The translations under genes and the position numbers were made by a program. Below, piece after piece: positions 13,201 through 26,057 of a stretch of DNA of 64,000 nt. Position 1 is the first letter of the stretch. Every line of letters starts with the position of its first letter. The stretch comes from Liolophura sinensis. Its lineage: Eukaryota; Mollusca; Polyplacophora; Chitonida; Chitonidae. The notes under the pieces were generated by a model. That model was given only the letters and a program-made list of their open reading frames with translations. It was not told where the DNA came from and did no database searches. The stretch lies in NCBI RefSeq assembly GCF_032854445.1, contig NC_088301.1, positions 56,992,512 to 57,056,511 on the forward strand, given 5' to 3'.

Positions 13201-16200
13201 ATACAGATGTGAAATGTCAATGTATCATGTATAGATAAATTATGGCATTTCATATTATCATATTTATCATCTCCCCCGTGTTATAAACCCTTCCATGTTG
13301 AATATCCTCCATATCATCCAAACTATCATTCTTAACATGTTTGCCTCAGCTTGATTTGTTCCAAATAAGTATATGTTAGTAATGATTATATATAATGCTG
13401 GAGAACTCCCATCAATTTCATGGGAATTCACTCATATAATAATTGGTCATGGACGACATGGTGGTTATATCCTTTATAACTTTAGGAAGATCTATTTTAC
13501 ATCTCTGAGAACAGCCAACTCGATCTGAGCGTAAAAATTGGGTATTCTGTACTATGCCTTACATGTGCGCAGCAAATCAGAATATTGCCAGTATGTTATA
13601 TTACCTTAGGTACGAGTTCGGATTAATCGTTTAGAAAGGAAAACGCGACATCTTGTTTTAGAATTATTGATATCAGCATTCCATTTTATCTGTTTTCATA
13701 CAGAATAATGTTATTCAATGATATATTATCGCAATGTTAATCAATGATATAATTAACAGTAAACATCCTGTTTTGCAAATGGGTAAAGCAAAATGGCTTT
13801 GAGTACGTATTTCGTACTAGATCAAGACTACTTGTTAATTTCACGACAACCTGTGCATGACTACCAAATAAACTAATAACCACAAAATGTGCTCAAATTT
13901 CTTTGATGTTAAATCGTGCAACACAAAGTGCTGTTAACATTAGGTTTTTAAAAATATTTTTCCACAATTTGTTTGATGCCTTTACGTTTTTCTTCTGATG
14001 ATAAAACGTTGAAAGATTTAGTTTTTCTTCATCACCTCAAATTAATACGAGCTGTTTTGAGTGAAACTTTTTCACTCATCTTCTTACACAGATTTTTGCA
14101 TTAGGATCTCACATGGGGCATAAAGATTGGAATCTGTATGTTCTTTGAGGCTAGGTTTTGGGGTAAATCATGCATGCAGCATTAATTTGATTTCAAGTTC
14201 TCTTGCCAGAGAGAGTACCCATGGGACATCCGCCACATTTTTATGTGCGTGGAAAACTCTCTGAAGGAACCAATCCTGTTAGGCATTTGTCATTGAAGAA
14301 GTATTCCACAGTTCTGTGGAAAAAAGATTGTACTAAACCATAGAAATATTTATATGTTTAAATATCATTCGGTTAGAGCGATCGGATAAATCTTGTTATG
14401 AAATCTTCGCAGTTTTAGGAGGAACAATTAACTGCTTATCATCAGCTGAAGTCGGCTTGAATTCAAACAGATAGATTCTCCAGGTCAACAGAACCAAGGC
14501 ACGGTTTTATTTTCATATAATAAAGACATTTATAATTCTGAGGTTGGCTTTATGGAGCAAATAGCTATGCATTTTTATTGAACGTCACAGCATGCATTGC
14601 GCTACACGCATTACAAGGGCTCACCTTCAATGACGTAAAACACAGCATCAAATACTTAAGCTATCTGTTTTTTTGTAGAATTACAAAAATCTGGCGATTA
14701 CTGCATCACTTTCTTTATGGTTTGGAGTGAAGACAAAGCTAAATTGCATCCACACTTAAGTGTGAGACCCGTGTTGTGTCGGCGCTGCTACAGCTCACCA
14801 AACAGCCAACAAAATATCGTCTTGGTAGCGGCTAAAGCATACCCCAAGACAATTACACAGATGGTTGCAAGCGTCCTTCAGTTGTGAGAAAGCTCTCGCC
14901 GGATAATTTGGAACCAGCGTACGTCAATATTTGTGCAGATTTCCTGTCAGTTACACGCCACTAACTCTGTGATATAACGTTTACAAACCACTCATTAAAC
15001 TTTTCTTTGGCACAGTCTGTTAGACCCAAAGTATTACAAACGGCTTCATCGGGATGCTGATATACATAAACTCGTGCGAACATCTCATCATATGTGTGTC
15101 TTTGGTGTATTCTCAAAAATAAGCTCTCAAATTTAAACACAATCTGTTGTCTGAATGATGTTAGAATGTATTTAGTTATTAAAGCAGATTATTCTGTTTA
15201 AATATAGCGTACATATTGTATATTCAACACAGGGATTGTATTGGGCTAACAGTATATTATATTAAATTATTGCAGAGTTTCATGTTGTAATAACAGAATA
15301 CATTCTAGCATCACTAACTTTCTGTTAAGAATTATCAGATTATTTGTTGCTGTAGTTCAAACTCTCTGGAGTCTTTCTGACAAAGCCGCTGAAGAAAGCT
15401 GTGGATTTTTATTTCATGAATTAAAATTATATGCAGTATAATAGCTTGTGCCATTGACCTGCAGATGTAAATACATTTGTAATATGCACATATCTACAAC
15501 ACCTAATGACTGAAATATATATCCTCATAACATATACAGTCTAAAACCTCTGCTGAAACAACAAACGCTGTGGCATAACGGTGACGTTGACCAGGCCATG
15601 TATCTGTGAATCAACAGGTGTGAACCCTGATATCCAGTGGAGATGCTTCACAGATCATCCGCATGTTCAGGGTGTTCTAACCTTCGCAAATGTCACGGGA
15701 GACCTCCGACAGACGAGCACCTGTTTCAGGCCTGAGTATCCGTCCGCCCTGGTAGAATTGTTACGGTACTGCTATTATGCCACTCTCGCAGTTCTCATAA
15801 CTAGGACAAGGCCTTTGAGATAGCACCTTTAGCCCTTGTAGTTTACCTAAAGAATGCTTAAGTGTGTTTAAAGGTTTTATGGATCTTTCTGATTTTGTAG
15901 TTTGAGTGGTTTTCTTTTTATGTTATAAAATGACTTGATAATTGTAAAAAATGGTCAGTAGCACTGAAGGCGCGTACCAGAGTTCCTGTTATCTAAAAAA
16001 ACCCAAACACATGTCCAAGAAGGTATATCACTGCTCTCTATTTGTATGAACAACATAGTCCACATTCATCTTCTTAAGAAGTGAAGTGTATATCTACCTA
16101 AATGAAGTGGGTTCTTATATATGGTCTGTTTTTGTATTTCCTTGTTCTTCAGGTGAAGTTGCTCTGGACTGAAGAGGATATTTGTGATAAAATCTACGCA

Positions 16201-17337
16201 TCATTTCAACCTTACTAATGGAAATAAGCACAAATGGATCTGGTTACTCTATGTCAGCTGTGTGCGAAGTACGTGAATGCTAACTGGATTGTGTTTTCCT
16301 CTGTGGTATTACTGAGTGCCTACTTGTGTCAGGTGGTTTAGAGAAGGTAGCTATGTCAAGAGAGTGATTAACAGGTAAGATTTCATTAGTAATGCATATC
16401 TATAGAATAATGGCATGAGTAGATGAACTCACAAAAGTATCTTGGAAGTAAGATATGTTTGACGCTGTAGGTGAAAAGCAGGGGAGGTAAGTCTAAAGAA
16501 CATCTTGATTCTGCTTTCTTGCATGAGATGTGATGTATCATCACAAAGGATCATTGAATAGAGGAATTGTGTGAAGGCCCTATGTTGTTAACGGATTGTA
16601 TACGATATATGTTATCAGTTCTACGTGAAGACAACCGTTAGATAACCCTCCAAAAAAAAAACTATTTTCTGTTATACCCACGTACAAATTTAGATATCAT
16701 TTTATGACAAGTTTATTTATCAGGCTCACTTTATTATATGTAAGCGTATGTGCAAAAATTAAGGGTTTTCTTATTACGCCTTTATGGCATGAAAAGTGTA
16801 ACTTTATAGCCTACTTACATGTGTCTTTTTTTAGTGACTGTGCCGTTATTTTATAGACTGTGGTCACTACTGTATATATATACTGTGTATTTTCAATCAC
16901 AGTTTGAGTTTTTCGTGAAAGTGTCTGGATATTACAGCGTATACGTATTTCGATTGGTTAAAATCTCTCTTCTAATGAGATCCCAAACTGGAGTGCAAGA
17001 TATAACAAGATTTTAAACTACTTTACAATTCAGGAATGGGAAAGACAAGCACATACTAAGGTTTGTTGAGAGAGTAGGCATACCTCTCCTTCTGGGTTAC
17101 ATACTACACCTGTCTAGGAAATTCAAATTCCATAGATCAGAAACGAACAGGAAGGAGCGATGATGGCTAAGAACGTTACAAAGCAGCGTGTTGTAGCTGC
17201 AGTGTTGACGTTGTTGTCGGCGGACATATTTGTCTGCCACTTAACGACGCTTAATAATATGTAAAGATCCCGTGAAAAGATTGCCTGATTGAGCTTTTGA
17301 TGTGATCAGTCAGGAGACTAGATAATTGGGAGGCTTG

Positions 17338-17628
17338 ATGAATGCGATGCCAGACATCTCTTGGCAGGCTGCTGAGTTAAAAAATCTATTATACGGCGAT
17401 GACGAGGAGAAAACCACTCATTTCTGTCAAATGTCATCGTCGCCGTTCGAAGTACTTCGGTCATGCGGTAAGTCTCTGTCGGTTGTGGAAGAGACAGACC
17501 TACTGATAAATACAAACCAACTGTTACCGTGTTGTGGATGTGTTCGAATGTGTATACATAGCTCAGCCTTCATTCCCGCCCAGTGTGGTGGCCGATTGGG
17601 CGTTATGTTCGTATATCTAACGCTTTAG
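17338..17628 (+). CDS. Unproven open frame with an internal consensus splice donor
   Basis: From the ATG at 17,338 the frame gives a mildly acidic sequence (AAELKNLLYGDDEEKTTHFC, then SSSPFEVLRSCG) without a known domain. A consensus donor GTAAGT lies at 17,468-17,473 right after RSCG, and the codons past it look less coding-like. This could be a lone coding exon ending at 17,467. No convincing acceptor or partner exon was found, so chance is likely. Confidence 0.15.
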   Translation: MNAMPDISWQAAELKNLLYGDDEEKTTHFCQMSSSPFEVLRSCGKSLSVVEETDLLINTNQLLPCCGCVRMCIHSSAFIPAQCGGRLGVMFVYLTL

Positions 17629-17814
17629 ACAGCTGTCGGCGTTGTTCTTCAACAGTAGCTTTTACATATAGGCCGCATAAGTCAACCAGTTTCACAAATT
17701 AAAGCTTGTTTTTCACCCGCAATTTAACTTGAATTATCATTAACCCTTTGTGCAATAATATTCACGAGTCTCGATTAACAGCGACAGCCATTTTAAATGG
17801 AAGGATATATATAC

Positions 17815-17820
<6 letters not shown>

Positions 17821-17854
<34 letters not shown>

Positions 17855-17857
17855 GTG
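17821..17857. repeat. (GT)n microsatellite
   Basis: GT repeats with one TT interruption, preceded by a short imperfect TA stretch. Confidence 0.9.
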
Positions 17858-19443
17858 CATCTAGGCTGTGGAAATTTCGTTGACGTTTTCGTCGGTGTTA
17901 AAAAGATAACTGAAAGTATGTATTTTGTGTTTTATGTGTGTCGTTAAGAGGGAAATTTGCCAGGGGCTGAGCCAGTACACCTTCCTAGATTCACAGGTAA
18001 TCGTGCTTGCTGAAATTCCGGCTTCTTTTGTCTTAAGTGTCAACCGGTATATTTCTTCTTGTATTGTCCCCAGCCAAACTATATAGACACCGGTCGTCAT
18101 CGCTGACGAATTCATTCAGAAATTCTGAAAGTGCTTTTTAAGAGGAAGTTCACGCGCTTATAGGTGTAAATCAGGTGCACACAGCCAAGTTCTAACGTCA
18201 CTCTGCATTTCTCTTATACCTGTCCATCTGTTGTCGATCAGAGACCAGCTCGGGGTGAGTTATTAAGGTGGGTTCGCCCACACTAAAGTTAAAACGAGCA
18301 TAATTTTTGTTTAGGAAGTATGTTTCCCCATAACTATGTCATAGGCCGGTGGAAAGTCGGTGTGTCAGAAACTAGCGATCCTGGCCCTCTCTGGTCTTAA
18401 TATGTTACTGATTCAGATTGTTCTCGAGAATATATAAAGTCATCGTTCATTTGTTTTGTTTTTTCAGACAGATATTCATAAAAAATTACTTTAAGTTTCA
18501 AATATAACCAATGCTTTCATCTCAATGTTTAAAACATCTTCCCCTTAGACTTGTCGCCTATAAAGCTTGCCATTCGGGTGTTAATGGAGTCTTTCTGCAT
18601 TAGCACGGCTGGGATTCCGGCCCAGAATAAAATTTTTCATAGTATTGTTTTAATACAAAAGATGTCGCTCCACAAAGAAATTATTTGTAACACGCACTGA
18701 AAAGGTTTATAATTTAACTTCTTCGTGATTTCCGCATGAGTTTACATACACTGAAGACATTTGTTTTTACAACATTACGTTTTATTGCTTGGTGCATGTC
18801 CCCTTCGCTATTCTTTTCTCTAAAAGTATTTTAAAAGCGTTTAAATGTAAACGACTGTACATGTGACTGATCAGGTTTGTTCTGTGCATGGATGGAAACG
18901 AAAACAAAACAAAACAAACAAAAATAAACAAAGGAAAGAAATGCATTATAGCTTATTAAACGTTCAAATTCATCCCCCACAAAATTTGCCAGTAAGACCA
19001 CAAGCGCAGAGTATAAATGTATACACGTAGGGTTTCACAATGAAAAGTATTAAACAGTACAAGAATATTGGCATGTCATATTAAAGCACCTGGTATATAA
19101 AATATATGTAAATCTGAAGATTATTACGTATATACCCTTCCTTCTACTCTTTCGGAGAGAATGTTTAGCTCTGATTAGTTTGGACCCTATATTTACAGGA
19201 TGATGTTTATATACATTTTAAAGTAGGAGATATGTTCTATATAGATGAGGTACATATGTTAATATTTAACACCTTTAATTAGTAAACAGTTATCAATAGC
19301 TATGAGAGATGTGATGGACACAGTATCGGGACAAGTTTTAATCATGACAATCAATCAAACTAACCGTCAGATATGAACAGAAACGCGCCTAATCATTATA
19401 TTCGCGACAGGCAAAACGCCTTCACATGCGGTATTGGAGTGTT

Positions 19444-19506
19444 CTGATGATCAGCATGGGTGACCTGATGATCATCATGTGTGACCTGATGATCATCATG
19501 GGTGAC
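19444..19506. repeat. 21-bp tandem repeat, three units
   Basis: CTGATGATCATCATGGGTGAC repeats three times with one or two differences per unit. Confidence 0.9.
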
Positions 19507-21297
19507 ATGTCGTGAACAGCATAAGCTGTATTCTTCATTCATTCACTTTTATAATATCATATTTTTGAGAAACACCATCACGAACCGGAATTTTTAATAG
19601 TATATAATACAAAGCCTTGCATACACAGCGGAGATTGAAGTGGAAGACAACATCTGGCTAATGCTTATGTCCACTAAAAGACTACCAAAGTATCTTAAAC
19701 GGGTATTAAATATTTTCTTGAATGTTTTAACCCAGTAAAAGCTTCGTCTTGTCTCAGCTTCAGCACGTTATCAACAGCAAGGTGACGTCACGTTTACTCT
19801 AGCTCTCTAACGTCGAAGGTATTTCCCGTTTAATAGTCTAAGCAGTAGCTTATGGCAGATTAAAGTTGTGGACTTCGGCGATGAAGGACCAAGTGATAAA
19901 TAGCTTTCCGGGAAATTGGGCGTACTGGAAGGATATTTCTTCCACTGTTTGAACTGTTCACACACCAGCTATATCATTTATACAGTTTACGACCTATTTA
20001 TACAGGTTGTAACCTCCGGAGAGGTTGTGCTGATACCGGTAATTCTGGTCCCTATTAAATGTTTACAAAATTACAACAGGATTGTTGTAATACTGGACTC
20101 ATGCTGAATTCTGACACAAACGGGAATAAATCTAAGCACCGCTGAGGCTGAAATAGGTATTCGACTGTCGCTGGATTTTATGCTTCATTTTTGTAGTGGT
20201 GGATTCTAAGATGAGAGCAGTGCTGATCAAGTTATCGCGGATGTCAGAGAAAGCACCTCGGCTTAAACACGGCGTTTCAATAATTTTACTGTATTTTACA
20301 AACGAAAGCAGGAAAAAACAAAACATCCCCTGTATGCGACAAAGACAAAGGGCATAATTCATCAGTTCGAATAAATTCAGAGAAAAAAATATATCATATT
20401 ATTTAATTAATTTTAAGCATTGTGCAATGAAAATTTGCAATGAAATGCCGTCTTCTAATTCCCATAAACCTTCGGCATCCCTAATAAATTTTTCACGGAC
20501 TCTGATATATGTTATTCAGCAACTGCATGCTGACTAAACGCTAACATAAACGACAAAAATGTATTTGTACAATTTGAACACCGTGTCTATGGAGGCCTAA
20601 GGTCTACCGGAGAGATGAATGCAGTTTGGAGCGAGACGGTGTGCTGCTGTCCGACATAATTTTTGATACCTTCATTGAATATTACACCACTTGTAAATCA
20701 ACAGATTTTAAGTGTGTGGTGTTCTGTAAATGATACATACCTGTCTAACAGCATTGTGTGAAATGGCCCTTCGGCTGCACGAGACTAAATCGTTGTAAAC
20801 GATCTCAAAATGACGTCTTATGCAGTAGTTGTGTGTTATCATAAGTCACTTCATGGAGTGAATGGGTAAAAGCTACGTCACAGCTTAAGCCGTGCAATCT
20901 GATAGCTATGTGTTTGATTGGATAAAATTCTCAAGATGGCTGCCTCGATTCACACTAGCTTTGTGCACTATTGTCATTTTGTTCTACATGTAATTCGGTG
21001 AAATCTCATTAAAACAATAAGGTATGATACTTTTTAGAAAGCTGGACTATCCTGCTTTTGATTGAAATGTGTTTTAGCCAGGGGCTGTCTTGTCCTTTAA
21101 AGTCTAGTAATCTTGAACATTTGTAACGTGACTCAATTTAATTTGCAATTTTTTTAATTGCACCTGTCGCGTTATATTTTGTATGTGTTAAAATGTTTGA
21201 CAATAATGGATCAAGAGAAATAAGGAAAACAATGTAAACATAAACATGTTTAATATAAAATTAAACTGTGATGTCTAAGTGATATATCGAGGAAACG

Positions 21298-21492
21298 TAT
21301 ATAACAGTGCAAGGTACACACTTGTCAGTTTCATAGGTGTGGTGAATAATCTCTTTGGGTGCTCTGTTTCAGATTTATGTGTAATATTGCTTAGTCAAGT
21401 ATATAACAATGCAGTGTAAACCATTCTTGTCACTGTTACGCGTGGTATGAAAAATGTCTACCGAGGTGTTTGGTTTCAACTTTCTGTGTGAG
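21298..21492. repeat. Diverged tandem duplication of about 100 bp
   Basis: GTATATAACARTGCA, CTTGTCA and TTTC...GTGT occur in the same order at 21,298-21,385 and 21,399-21,492. Confidence 0.6.
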
Positions 21493-22529
21493 TACCAACT
21501 CAAGCTATTATCCAAATGGCTTTCGTATGTGTGTACATATGTTGCACGTTGATGTATTTTTAGTAAAACCTTAATGAAGATGTGAAATTAGCCTTAGCAG
21601 TTTCACATTAGAGGGCCCAAACAATTTGCTGTAAAAATTAGATAATATGCCATGTACATCTGGAATATAGATCTAGGAATTGCGTGCACATCTGCTAATG
21701 TTAGGTACGGAAACTGACGTATAGCTTTCGTGCCATATTTTAACCGGAAATGTTAGGTTACAGACGATTTTGGCTAATTAGTATCACACAATCGGTTCGG
21801 AGATATTGAACTGTAATAAGTTACAGAGTAAACAGTAAATCACAGGTTGATGACTTCATAGCTTGATGCCTTTTTAAAGGCCCTGATTTTGACTCTCTTG
21901 ATTGCATCAATAAGGTGAAGTTAAAACGGATGAGTTGACGTTACCTGTCAGAGTAATCCTGAACACCTTGAAGATTATTTTAATCATAGCTCATGCAAAA
22001 AAATTCAGAATTCTAGTCGAAAAATGATGTATGACTTCCTCCTGCTAAACGTGTCTTCAGCTTATCTGTTATCTCACAGACCGTAAACCTTTGATATGTC
22101 TTCCAGGGCAAAAGATGCCCCTCAAGACCGTAAACCATCCCACCCAGTCTAATTAAGTACGTCAAATCAAAAAGTTTATAGTTTTGATAGTTTACTTTGT
22201 CTTTCATCTTAGCCGCATATAAGTGTCATTGTTGTTCTTAACGGTGTCGCTGGCAGGTAATAAATAACGTGTGTAAACGTCCATTTGTGACAGATTGAAG
22301 AAAAACATTCGCTGATTACTAGAAGTCACAACCAGTTCACAACTTTAATTACTTGACATTGTTTTAACGTTGCGCCCGCAGGTAAAAGTAGCTGTTAAAA
22401 GGCGGACCGAGGGTGAACTATAACAGTCGGGAGTCAAAAGTCCCACCCAAGTTAAGAGTAATTATCCGTGTGAGGTGTGTTATCTAAATGTGTCTGTTTA
22501 ATTGGTGAGGTGTTGTGAACACTCAAATT

Positions 22530-22823
22530 TTACGTTATCTCAAGTAACTCACAACAGTTCTTATGGCAGCCAGAGTGACTCGTGCCCGGGGCGATTGCGT
22601 AGTCTGTGCCGGAAAACTCACTGACAGGTTCGCTTCGTTTTTGTTTAAAGTGTTTATCAAGAGTAAAGACTTTATCAGAGGGATGTAAAACATCGCGAAA
22701 TTCATAAAAACCTTCTTCATATGACATTAAAGATAAGGATAACGAGTCTTTGCTGGCATAAAATATTTCGTGCTTAACCCCATGTCGTTCTAATGATGAT
22801 TCCACAAAAAAATACATCTTCAT
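22530..22823 (-). CDS. Unproven 97-residue open frame
   Basis: I do not recognise this protein. It starts at a true ATG (22,823) and runs 97 codons to TAA. It reads more like a protein than most open frames here: mixed charged and aromatic residues (SYEEGFYEFRDVLHPSDK, DKHFKQKRSEPVSEFSGTDY) and a cysteine cluster near the end. No signal peptide or membrane segment is evident. A donor-like TTGTGAGT overlaps the CHKNC codons at about 22,549-22,555, so it could be one exon of a spliced gene or a piece of a mobile element. It stands alone, with no flanking exon recognised. Chance remains a serious explanation. Confidence 0.22.
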   Translation of the reverse strand: MKMYFFVESSLERHGVKHEIFYASKDSLSLSLMSYEEGFYEFRDVLHPSDKVFTLDKHFKQKRSEPVSEFSGTDYAIAPGTSHSGCHKNCCELLEIT

Positions 22824-23261
22824 GCGCTGCTAAGTGATTCTTTGCCCTTATTCGACTTTAGGACGACGCGTTTGTGCACTTTTTGTTCTTTTATAAGAAG
22901 TGTCTGATCAACAGATATCATGCCATACACGTATAATTTAATCTTCCTTGAAGATTCTTTAAAATTAAACACATTGTATAGTTGCTAATGTACAGTAAGG
23001 ATAATGTACAGATAATAATTTCATGGTTATGTATATAATAGGACCGCCTATAGCACTGTTCCACAATCCACAGACATGCATCATCTTACATCCACAAATA
23101 ACAAATGCACTTAACCATTCTTTGACGAAAAGCATGCTAAACCCGTTCAAATTTTGGTTACAAAACAAGAAGATCCTTGCGGACGTGTGAACCAATTGCG
23201 AGTGTTCTTGTAAGCAGCTCTTTAGACGCCCATATTGTGTAATAAAAACCCATAATATAAT

Positions 23262-23386
23262 AGACTGCTTCGGTAACCTAATGGTTAGAGTGTGCTCCTC
23301 GGAGTCTAAAGACCTGCTCATGCAATGTAACACACCCCATTCAAATGGGCTGTCTGCTCAGACAGGTTTTTTTTTTTTTTTTTTTT
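23262..23386 (+). mobile_element. Degenerate tRNA-like SINE head ending in a T-run
   Basis: GGTAACCTAATGGTTAGAGTG is a good A-box region of tRNA type. CTCGGAGTCTAAAGACCTG resembles the anticodon arm and start of the T-arm of tRNA-Glu-like SINE heads, but the B box is broken. A 20-T run (23,367-23,386) follows. It is not a functional tRNA gene. Confidence 0.45.
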
Positions 23387-25950
23387 GTCTCTTTCCCCTT
23401 TAACTTATCATGGATGAACCGCGAGGGTTAATGTAAAAACATGCTATATACACGTAAGGACAAATATAGGAGCGTATTTGGAAATACAAGCATTACATAG
23501 TGAATGTAAAATGGATAATCTCTACATATACATATAGTGTAATCCACCAAAATGACCGCACTCTTTATTACCCTGATAGTTCAGTCACTTTCAAAACAAC
23601 TGTGTATTTTTGTTGAACTCCTTCTGCCCCACGAAATTTGCTTAAGTATACTGTATAGTTTCTTATATCAGGGATCAAGATAATTAGGAATATTCTGGTG
23701 TCTATAAGTACGCATGCTTCGTCGTTTTCTTTCTTATGTTTTCTCCCGTAAAAGTTAGGGTCCTGAATATTGAAAAATGATTATTTTTGTTCGATTTCTT
23801 GTGACAAATGGCAGTTTTAGTTACTATCGCAATACTTTTTTAAGCTGTCTATAGGATTAATTTGCCTACATACTAAATGTTCGACAGTTTTTGCACGTTG
23901 AGTATATGTCCATTAACCATTTTAGTGAAATTAATGAAAAACTTTACTTATTTGCTGAGTACTTTTTATCAAAACGTTCTAGTTCACCTTCACAGTATGT
24001 ACTCACTAGTCCTTCCGTGTCCATAACCGCTTAAAACTGAAGCTTAAAACTGAGCCTTAGGGGGATGAATGTGTGTTTTTTGTTCGCCGTCACTGATACA
24101 TCAGGCCGTATGGACGAACCGTAATGGATCGTGGTCATTACAGGAGATCTTATCCTCAGGGAAAGTGAATATATAAACAAAACATGACTATAAAGGACAA
24201 TCTTAAGAAAATGTAGACTTAACGGATCTTAATGGTTTATCGTCGCTTTCGAATTCTGCTTTATGGTTTACATCCACCATGGGCGTAGTGAAAACTGAGA
24301 TAAGTAAGCATATCAAATAGGTACAAATGCCATTCCTAGTAATGTGAAATTGCAAGCCTATTTTCGTGCCTAAGGGTGACATAAATAAACACCGAAATGT
24401 TAGTTAAAAAGTGATAGTGCATTTTTGAGTTTAAGGTGCCTACCAAACTACCCATCGTAAGGCCACGGGCGGCCTTCTTGTAATAAGAATATACAGGAAA
24501 GCTTTATATAAAAGATCGTGCCCTTAGCTTATTTAACCGCCATATATACACAATGCATTTCTGAACTAATAATTCAACAAGGTTATTACTTAAATGACCT
24601 CTGAGATATTCCATTTCAGTTTCAGTTCATATTACATCGCATAGGTTTTGGACAAAGATTTAAACTGCATTTCAACAAATATGATGAAGGTGAGTGTTGA
24701 AGTCATCTGACATTTTGGTATGACTTCTGAAAAATTCTATTGTGTAGAAGCGGTGAGGAAAATGGTGTGTGGGCCCATGAAATCAACTTTCGTTGTACGA
24801 TTATCTCCCCTAGATTGTTTTTCGTTGGTCTGGTTAACAGTAGAAACCGCTCGTGAATGCACTTTCTGTCATATTGATGGTTATGAAATTAGACCATAGA
24901 AACGTGTAACACCTGTGGAACTGGCACTTATATAACATATTCAAATAATGGAAGGCGTGGTTCTCCAAGATTATAAACATTTTACGCTGTGAAAATGTTT
25001 GTGATAGATTAAATATACCCCAAGCCGTTTGCAAACCCTTATTTGTATGATTTATTAAAAAAAGCAAACCTAACGGTGGTTTAACACGCATTAAAGGTTC
25101 TGCAATAGAATAAACTGTTTTAGAGTAAATTATAAGGTAGCCGTAACAATTTATAACTTTGCTGGGTTTTGCATATCTGTAGTATAAAAGTATCCAAAAT
25201 TACCGTGTCCCCAAAAATATATATTTCTTTTATCTATTCAGAAAACACAAGACATGTTTGGTCGTTGAATGCTGCATGCATGTCACCCTGAAGTAATCAG
25301 GTTTGGTCAAACAGTGTAAACACGGTGTGTTCCTATGTGATGGCGGATTAAAGGTTACAGTCCATCATTGTCTCGTTATATATAACGCATCGATGGAGAT
25401 TTGCAATGTTGTGTGTCCTGTAACTCTACGAGCAATGGCCTTTCTTTGCCATCTTGTTCCTGAGTTATAACCTTTTTTAGAAAAATGTAACCACGTGACT
25501 AAATTAATTAGTCTTATCTAAATTTTGATTTCTAATGACTATCTATAGGCCTATATATATGCTAACATATCTAGCCGTTCATGAAATGCCTATTTGTTCT
25601 TTTCGGTTGAATATGATATAATTTTTTGTTCCGGGAATGGCTGAACGAGGGAGCGAAAAATGCAACGTTAAAATATTATTCGTGAATCATAACTATATTA
25701 GCATCTGTCATAAACGATTATATAACGAGGCAGGATAAATTGTGAAAAATGGGCTAATTCGGGAAAGCAATCGGACTGGTGTACGCGCAGTTGCAAATAA
25801 GTACCTCTGGTTCGAATGGCGCAGGCAAGAGAGTCACAATGCGAAACGCTTTCTAATGTGTCGTTGTCGTCGAATAAGCACATTTTTCGCGCGTTTCTTC
25901 AAATAAAAGCAACGCCTGCACCCACAAGTGTCAGCGGTGGTGCTTGTCCA

Positions 25951-26057
25951 AGATTGCTCTGACTTTACATTCAGCAAAAATTTTGACTCACCCAGGATAG
26001 ACCACAGCCATCCTTGGCCAAACACTATTTTGCCAAAACTGTATGTCAGAGCAATCT
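25951..26057. repeat. Foldback sequence with perfect 13-bp arms
   Basis: AGATTGCTCTGAC at 25,951-25,963 is exactly complementary to GTCAGAGCAATCT at 26,045-26,057. Inner bases can pair imperfectly, and the 81-bp interior has its own small palindrome (CCAGGAT...ATCCTTGG). It may be a small decayed transposon or a structured transcript. Confidence 0.6.

Larger units (their letters stand above)
8771..17310. other. Intergenic, AT-rich
   Basis: It holds repeat copies 4 and 5, the GC-rich patch at 9,630-9,910, a diverged direct repeat at 13,706-13,757, and a GC-richer 230 bp at 15,580-15,820 that I cannot identify. No gene is supported. Confidence 0.6.

Noticed and set aside
19444-19506. CRISPR-like array
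   Set aside because: The 21-bp units are directly adjacent with no spacers, in a eukaryotic genome. This is a simple tandem repeat.
22965-23333. 122-codon minus-strand frame
   Set aside because: Its N-terminal part is the reverse complement of a SINE-like head, and no domain is recognisable.
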